Part shown: positions 59,704 to 64,000 of the stretch, piece by piece
Position numbering within the stretch: position 1 is the stretch's first letter
Layout: every line of letters starts with the position of its first letter
Source of the DNA: Actinomyces qiguomingii
GTDB lineage: Bacteria > Actinomycetota > Actinomycetes > Actinomycetales > Actinomycetaceae
Reading direction: 5' to 3'
DNA: 64,000 nt
NCBI RefSeq assembly: GCF_004102025.1
Contig: NZ_CP025228.1
Location: 3,038,001-3,102,000, forward strand
Position numbers and translations under genes: made by a program
The notes under the pieces: generated by a model
Seen by the model: the letters and a program-made list of their open reading frames with translations, nothing else
Told to the model about the DNA's origin: nothing
Databases searched by the model: none

Positions 59704-62355
59704 TCAGGCCCTGGGGCGCAGTACGTCCTTGCCGTTCTCGCGGATCACCTCGAGTTCGCCCCTGTCCACCCTCTGCGACTGCATGGCGGTGGTCAGCGGA
59801 TCGACTTGCAGCAATGCCGTGGTCCCGCGTACGAGCGCGAGGCTGTCCCGGCCGTCGCCATTCCAGTCACCCACGTACACCCGGTCCGAGGCCCGGCCAA
59901 GCACCAGCACGGTTAGGGGTCGGGCATCAGGAGTGTTATTCGCATACAGGATGACGCGGGTACCCACCCGCACGCCGTAAGTGGCGTGACCGTCACCGTC
60001 CCAGTCGCCCCAAAGCACGCTGCCATTGCCCGAGGCGGCAACTTGATCCACATAGGCCGGGCGGGCGGCTGCGGTGACCGTCACCACGCCGGAAGTGCTC
60101 GCCAGCGTCGCACCGTCGTCTCCACGCAGCTCAACGGTGAGCGTATGCTCACCCAATGCGGCGTCACGGGGCAGCGCCAGCTCGATGGCGGCATCGGCGC
60201 CGGACTCAAGCTTCATCTCCGAGGCACTCCATCCGGCCGGCAGACCGACCGCGACCAGCGTGCCACTGACTGCAGCTGCCACGGCGTCGGTTGCGGTGAC
60301 CGAGACCCGAACGCTGCGCGTGCCGGTCTCAACGGTTGCGGGTGCGGCACTGATCGACGGGCATCGGGATCCGATCCAGCTCAACGGCAGGCTGCGGTAA
60401 TAGATGCCCCTGCCATTGTCCTCACTGACCAGTCCGAGGCGCCCGTCCTGCTGGACGGCGATCGTCGAGTACCCGGTGTTGCCCGCCTGGAAGATGCGCT
60501 GGTTGGCCGGCAGCCAGGTATTCCCGTCGTCGCAGGACACCGAGATGGTGCCCCGGTCACGCGCACTCCATGAGTTGGTGCCCGGATAGCCCGGCGCATT
60601 GGTGAACAGCAGCACCTTCGCTCGCGGATCGTCGCCGGCGGCGTTGGGGAAGGCACGGATGAGCTGGGCGTTGTTACGCGAGTCCGGCAGATCCTGAGCG
60701 ATTCGTTCGCCGGTCCAGGTGTGTCCGCCGTCGGGGGAGGTGGCGACGATGCGCCGTCCGGAGGAGTCACGGTCACGGGAATTGAGCATGAGCGAGCCGT
60801 CGGACAGCTCCACTACCTTGTTCTCATCCATATGGGTGCCGATGCCCTGACCGCGCTGCCACGTAACACCGTGGTCATCGGAGTACACGGAGAAGGCGAT
60901 CTGGGGCCCGCCACGATAAGGAGCCTCGGTGAACTGCTGCACCAGCCTGCCGGCGTAGGCGCCGTGCTGAATCTGTATGCCCTGCCCTGAGGCCGCGAAG
61001 CGCCAGACGCTGGAACGGTCCGGGTTGACCACTTCCGTAATGACCCGGTGTGTCCAGGTGTAGCCGTTGTCGGTGGACGCGGAGACCTCCGCATGTACCA
61101 CGTCGCGGTTATCGGGGTTGTTGTCACGCGACGAGGCGTTAGGTAGGCCTGCCCGAAAACTCTTGACATGGAAGTTGAAGATCGTGCCAGTTTGTTGGTC
61201 CACCACATACGACGGGTCCGAGTAGCCCTCAATCAGTGACGTGTCCGAGGTGGGATTGCCCCGGTGGATATAGGTCGGCGGCCCCCAGGTCTTCCCGCCA
61301 TCGGTGGAACGGCGCTGGACGATCGAGTTGGGATTGGGCGAGTCGCCACCACTGGCCATCCAGTTTCCCGTGGGACGCTCATCGTAGGAGACCAACAGAT
61401 CACCGTTCGGTGCGGTCGCGATGGCCGGAATCCGGTAGTTGACCCCGTTTCGACTCTCCGCCAAGGCCACCGGGTCGGTTATGTCGCCCTCTAGGCCCGG
61501 ATCGGCGTCGGCAGCGGGTGCGGGTCCGGCCTGCGGGTAATCGCCAATGACACTCAGCGACGGAGCCGATGCGGTCTCCCGGTGCACCTCATTGCCCTCG
61601 GTATCGACAGCGGCAATGGTCACGGTCGGCTGCCAGCTCTGGTTGAGGGCATCGGCATCGGTGATCGTGTGCTTGAGGGGTCCGCAGCTGACGGTTCCTG
61701 CTTGGTCGGACTCGCATTGCCCGACGGCGTCGAAGGCGGAGTCGACCACCACGTAGCTGTGCTGCTGGGAGACGCCCGCGAGCGTCGCCGTATAGAGCAC
61801 CTCATCCCCGGCACGGAAGACGGCGTCGGTGCTTCCCTGAGCGTTTAGGGAGTCGATCCAGAAGTGCGAGGCGCGTACGGATACGGGTTCCCCGCTGATC
61901 ATTCCAGTGGTGGCGATTGTGTCTCCGACATAACCGGCCTGCTGCGTCTTCAGTGTCACGCTCGGCGTGAAGGAACCTGTCAGGACGTCTTCCTTGGTCA
62001 CCACATGCGTGATGAAACGGTTCGCTGCTGTGGACTTGCAGTCCGTCTTGGTGGCCCCGGGATCGATGGAACGCCACTTGCAGCCGGCGTAGTTGGTGAG
62101 GTTGGAGTCCGTGACGGTCACGGAGCGCGTTTGCGTGGACCTATTGGTCACCTTCAGCTGGAAGCCGATCGTCTCTCCAATGTCATAGACGTCTTTTGGG
62201 CCGTCGTCGGGATCGAGCACGATCTCCACATCTAGCTCAGCAGCATCGACTATCACGGCGGCGGCCGGCACGGCAGTTGCCAGACCGGCGACGGCGAGCG
62301 CACCAGATGCGAGCAGCACCCCCAGCCGGCGAACAGAGAACCGCTTTGGTCTCAT
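59704..62355 (-). CDS. Secreted sialidase (neuraminidase), GH33
   Basis: 883-aa enzyme releasing terminal sialic acid from host glycoconjugates. A signal peptide (about 1-33) is followed by two immunoglobulin-like/DUF11-type regions (about 38-270). The catalytic six-bladed propeller (about 300-680) opens with NYRIPAIATAPNGDLLVSYD, and five Asp-boxes are visible: STDGGKTWG, STDNGYTWT, SDDHGVTWQ, SPDGGHTWT and SCDDGNTWL. A NEW3-type domain (about 690-785) and a C-terminal region with WGDWDGDG and VGDWNGDGRDSLAL (FG-GAP-like) follow. No LPXTG sorting signal is seen, so it may be released. It heads a trio with the TasA-like and SipW-like genes. Confidence 0.95.
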   Translation of the reverse strand: MRPKRFSVRRLGVLLASGALAVAGLATAVPAAAVIVDAAELDVEIVLDPDDGPKDVYDIGETIGFQLKVTNRSTQTRSVTVTDSNLTNYAGCKWRSIDPGATKTDCKSTAANRFITHVVTKEDVLTGSFTPSVTLKTQQAGYVGDTIATTGMISGEPVSVRASHFWIDSLNAQGSTDAVFRAGDEVLYTATLAGVSQQHSYVVVDSAFDAVGQCESDQAGTVSCGPLKHTITDADALNQSWQPTVTIAAVDTEGNEVHRETASAPSLSVIGDYPQAGPAPAADADPGLEGDITDPVALAESRNGVNYRIPAIATAPNGDLLVSYDERPTGNWMASGGDSPNPNSIVQRRSTDGGKTWGPPTYIHRGNPTSDTSLIEGYSDPSYVVDQQTGTIFNFHVKSFRAGLPNASSRDNNPDNRDVVHAEVSASTDNGYTWTHRVITEVVNPDRSSVWRFAASGQGIQIQHGAYAGRLVQQFTEAPYRGGPQIAFSVYSDDHGVTWQRGQGIGTHMDENKVVELSDGSLMLNSRDRDSSGRRIVATSPDGGHTWTGERIAQDLPDSRNNAQLIRAFPNAAGDDPRAKVLLFTNAPGYPGTNSWSARDRGTISVSCDDGNTWLPANQRIFQAGNTGYSTIAVQQDGRLGLVSEDNGRGIYYRSLPLSWIGSRCPSISAAPATVETGTRSVRVSVTATDAVAAAVSGTLVAVGLPAGWSASEMKLESGADAAIELALPRDAALGEHTLTVELRGDDGATLASTSGVVTVTAAARPAYVDQVAASGNGSVLWGDWDGDGHATYGVRVGTRVILYANNTPDARPLTVLVLGRASDRVYVGDWNGDGRDSLALVRGTTALLQVDPLTTAMQSQRVDRGELEVIRENGKDVLRPRA

Positions 62356-62391
62356 GGGATTCCTCTCGGTAGGGCATCATTGCCACGGGAT

Positions 62392-62416
62392 ACATCAGAC
62401 GTGCGATGTCTGATGT
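62392..62416. promoter_or_regulatory. Candidate repressor operator of the sialidase gene
   Basis: A perfect 9-bp inverted repeat, ACATCAGAC (62392-62400), seven bases, GTCTGATGT (62408-62416). It lies directly downstream of the predicted -10 box and about 37 bp before the ATG, a location suited to repression. Confidence 0.55.
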
Positions 62417-62423
62417 CTAGCTC

Positions 62424-62452
62424 AGTGTAGCGAAACCCCGCTGGTCAGACAA
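62424..62452 (-). promoter_or_regulatory. Sigma-70-type promoter of the sialidase gene
   Basis: On the minus strand TTGTCT (62452-62447) and TACACT (62429-62424) are separated by 17 bp. TGGTCAGACAA (62442-62452) overlaps the -35 box and fits the FadR-subfamily consensus TNGTNNNACNA. The leader would be about 60 nt. Confidence 0.65.
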
Positions 62453-62529
62453 ATCACAAGAAGTCGGCGTCGACCGTTCAGCCGGACCGCGCTGATGCGG
62501 TACGTATCGCGAGCGGCATCACCCGCCAT

Positions 62530-62615
62530 GTCGACCGACCTCCGCAGTAACGTCGACCGACCTCGGCAGTAACATCTACCGACCTCGGCAGTAACGTCGA
62601 CCGACCTCGGCAGTG
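62530..62615. repeat. 22-bp tandem repeat, four copies, just after map
   Basis: GTCGACCGACCTCGGCAGTA-type units start at 62530, 62552, 62574 and 62596, exactly 22 bp apart; the last is cut. The array ends 15 bp from the map stop codon. The core CGACCGA-CTCGGCAGT is shared with the array at the tsaD end (16531). Confidence 0.9.
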
Positions 62616-62629
62616 GGGGCGGGGATAGG

Positions 62630-63511
62630 TCAGTCGAGGGGGCGGGGCTGCAGGCCGTAGGGGGCCAAGCCCTCCACTCCCCCGTCAGGGTCGGTGAGCA
62701 CCCACACTCCCCCGGGAACAAGCGCAACCGTGTGCTCCCACTGCGCCGCGCGGGCGCCATCCCGCGTGACCACGGTCCAGCCGTCGTCAAGCTCGTCCAC
62801 CTCCGCTGAGCCCAAGGTCAGCATCGGCTCAATGGCTAGCACCATGCCGGGCCGTAGCCTGGGGCCCTTGCGCTTGACCGAGTAGTTGAGCACATCCGGG
62901 GCCATGTGCATGGCGGTGCCGATCCCGTGACCCACGTAGTCCTCCAGGATCCCCAGGCGCACGCCCTCCTGCTCGATCGTCGCCGCGACTGCGGCCTCAA
63001 CAGCGTCACCCACAACATTCAGCCTTCCGGCCCGCCCGCCGGCGTCGCCGGCGACGCCGCGGGCGAGAGCGGCGATGGCATCCCACAGTGCCCGTCGGGT
63101 GGTGGTATCCAGCACCCGGTCGGCATCGGTGGCATAGCTGCCGCCGACAACCGTGGTGAAGGCAGCGTCACCGTGCCACTGGACGCCGTCGTCGTCGGAG
63201 ATGTAGGCACCGCAGTCGAAGGTGACCAGGTCGCCGGCCCGGAGCACCCGCTGGCCGGGGATTCCGTGGACCACCTCATCGTTGACGGAGATGCACACGG
63301 TTGCCGGGTAGTCGTGGTAGCCCAGGAAGTTGGAGCGCGCTCCGGCGCGGGCAATGACGTCGGCGGAAACCGCGTCCAGTTCTCCTGTGGTGATGCCGGG
63401 GCGCACCGCCTCCCGCAGGGCAGCATGGATATCCGCGACCACGAGACCGGCTCGGCGCATGTGCCTTACCTGGTCGGGGCTCTTAAGCTGAATGCGTTCA
63501 CGCGTCAGCAT
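62630..63511 (-). CDS. map: Methionine aminopeptidase, type I
   Basis: Removes the initiator Met (293 aa, about 30 longer than E. coli Map). The metal ligands lie in LVTFDCGAYISDDDGVQWHG, GHGIGTAMHMAPDVLNY, LAIEPMLTLG and the late QWEHTVALV. It lies 24 bp downstream of adk in the usual secY-adk-map-infA order, but infA is 4.4 kb away because of the sialidase insertion. The C-terminal tail of about 25 residues is not conserved. Confidence 0.96.
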   Translation of the reverse strand: MLTRERIQLKSPDQVRHMRRAGLVVADIHAALREAVRPGITTGELDAVSADVIARAGARSNFLGYHDYPATVCISVNDEVVHGIPGQRVLRAGDLVTFDCGAYISDDDGVQWHGDAAFTTVVGGSYATDADRVLDTTTRRALWDAIAALARGVAGDAGGRAGRLNVVGDAVEAAVAATIEQEGVRLGILEDYVGHGIGTAMHMAPDVLNYSVKRKGPRLRPGMVLAIEPMLTLGSAEVDELDDGWTVVTRDGARAAQWEHTVALVPGGVWVLTDPDGGVEGLAPYGLQPRPLD

Positions 63512-63535
63512 TTTGATCCGCCCGCATTACCCCGC

Positions 63536-64000
63536 TCAGGCGGTTACGCCGCGGGCAGCCAACGCCGTCATGATGCGGTCGGTGACCTGATCCAGCTCAC
63601 CCACACCGTCCACACGCACCAGCAGGCCCCGCCGCTCGTACACAGCCGCCAGGGGCTCGGTCTGCTCGGCGTACACCTCCAGCCGTCGCCGAATCACCGG
63701 CTCGGTGTCGTCGGCGCGCCCCTGCTCGGCGGCGCGCCCCAGCAGGCGCTGCACCACCACCTCGGCGTCGGCGGTGATCTCCAGGACCACATCCAGGGCG
63801 AGCTCAGCTGCGGCGAGCATGGTGTCGAGCTCGTGGACCTGCGCCTCGGTGCGAGGGTAACCGTCCAGTAGGAAGCCATCGGCGGCGTCGTCGGCGGATA
63901 GACGGTCGGCGACCATGGCGTTGGTGACCGAGTCCGGCACGTACTCTCCGGCGTCCATGTACTGCTTGGCCTGTCGGCCCAGCTCGGTGCCGCCGGCCAC
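63536..64000 (-). CDS. adk: Adenylate kinase (5' part missing)
   Basis: C-terminal 154 residues of an enzyme catalysing ATP + AMP = 2 ADP. It contains VPDSVTNAMVADRL and FLLDGYPRTEAQVHEL (AMP binding). The lid region is short and lacks the zinc Cys motif, and the C-terminal helix includes YEEQTEPL-like sequence (VYAEQTEPLAAVYERRG). The P-loop and start codon lie beyond base 64000. Confidence 0.95.
   Translation of the reverse strand: MAGGTELGRQAKQYMDAGEYVPDSVTNAMVADRLSADDAADGFLLDGYPRTEAQVHELDTMLAAAELALDVVLEITADAEVVVQRLLGRAAEQGRADDTEPVIRRRLEVYAEQTEPLAAVYERRGLLVRVDGVGELDQVTDRIMTALAARGVTA

Overview
The window is high-GC DNA from an actinobacterium, most likely a member of the Actinomycetaceae (Actinomyces-like). 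Supporting features are a GuaB/GuaB3 pair, a three-gene SdhCAB with one large cytochrome subunit, GTG starts, a CIRCE-controlled groES, an alpha operon without rpsD, a polyphosphate-glucokinase-like ROK kinase and a secreted sialidase. The genus is an inference. Both window ends cut genes: a sugar-binding lipoprotein at the left and adk at the right.

Layout. 1-5184: alpha-galactosidase and a CUT1-type sugar ABC transporter with a clear promoter. 5250-9450: guaB3, a HEPN/Abi-like gene overlapping it, a transposase remnant and two kinds of tandem repeat. 9569-17641: exonuclease, guaB, groES with CIRCE, a SanA-like protein, a methyltransferase-like protein, a glutamate-cysteine ligase-like enzyme and tsaD. 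17717-25101: a YbtPQ/IrtAB-like ABC pair with a divergent TetR regulator, an L,D-transpeptidase and an unknown membrane-anchored protein. 25156-28747: sdhBAC. 29018-37298: rimI-tsaB-tsaE-alr-nnr, glmS and coaA. 37400-40200: two small membrane proteins, degenerate sequence and a 1.2-kb repeat array. 40206-44793: HxlR regulator, NAD(P)-binding reductase and pntAB. 44794-46910: no intact gene, but an orphan CRISPR array, several repeat families and a dehydrogenase fragment. 46911-64000: glmM-rpsI-rplM-truA and the adk-map-infA-rpmJ-rpsM-rpsK-rpoA-rplQ cluster. Two accessory insertions interrupt this series: a secreted two-cysteine peptide with an ABC exporter (50799-54015) and a sialidase/TasA-like/SipW-like trio (58411-62355).

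Functionally most of the window is core: translation, tRNA t6A synthesis, purine synthesis, cell-wall amino sugars and D-alanine, CoA, respiration and NADPH balance. The accessory layer is glycan use, envelope and secretion functions, a possible abortive-infection gene and CRISPR.

The most unusual signal is in the intergenic DNA. Three repeat families with unrelated sequences share one design: short units of 19 or 20 bp run inward from both sides, in opposite orientations, towards a central palindrome. They occur at 8899-9450, 38940-40160 and 45890-46080 (family 1), at 5251-5420, 16395-16530 and 46105-46300 (family 2), and at 50648-50734 (family 3). A fourth family, a 22-bp tandem repeat, sits against the 3' ends of tsaD and map and even supplies the tsaD stop codon.
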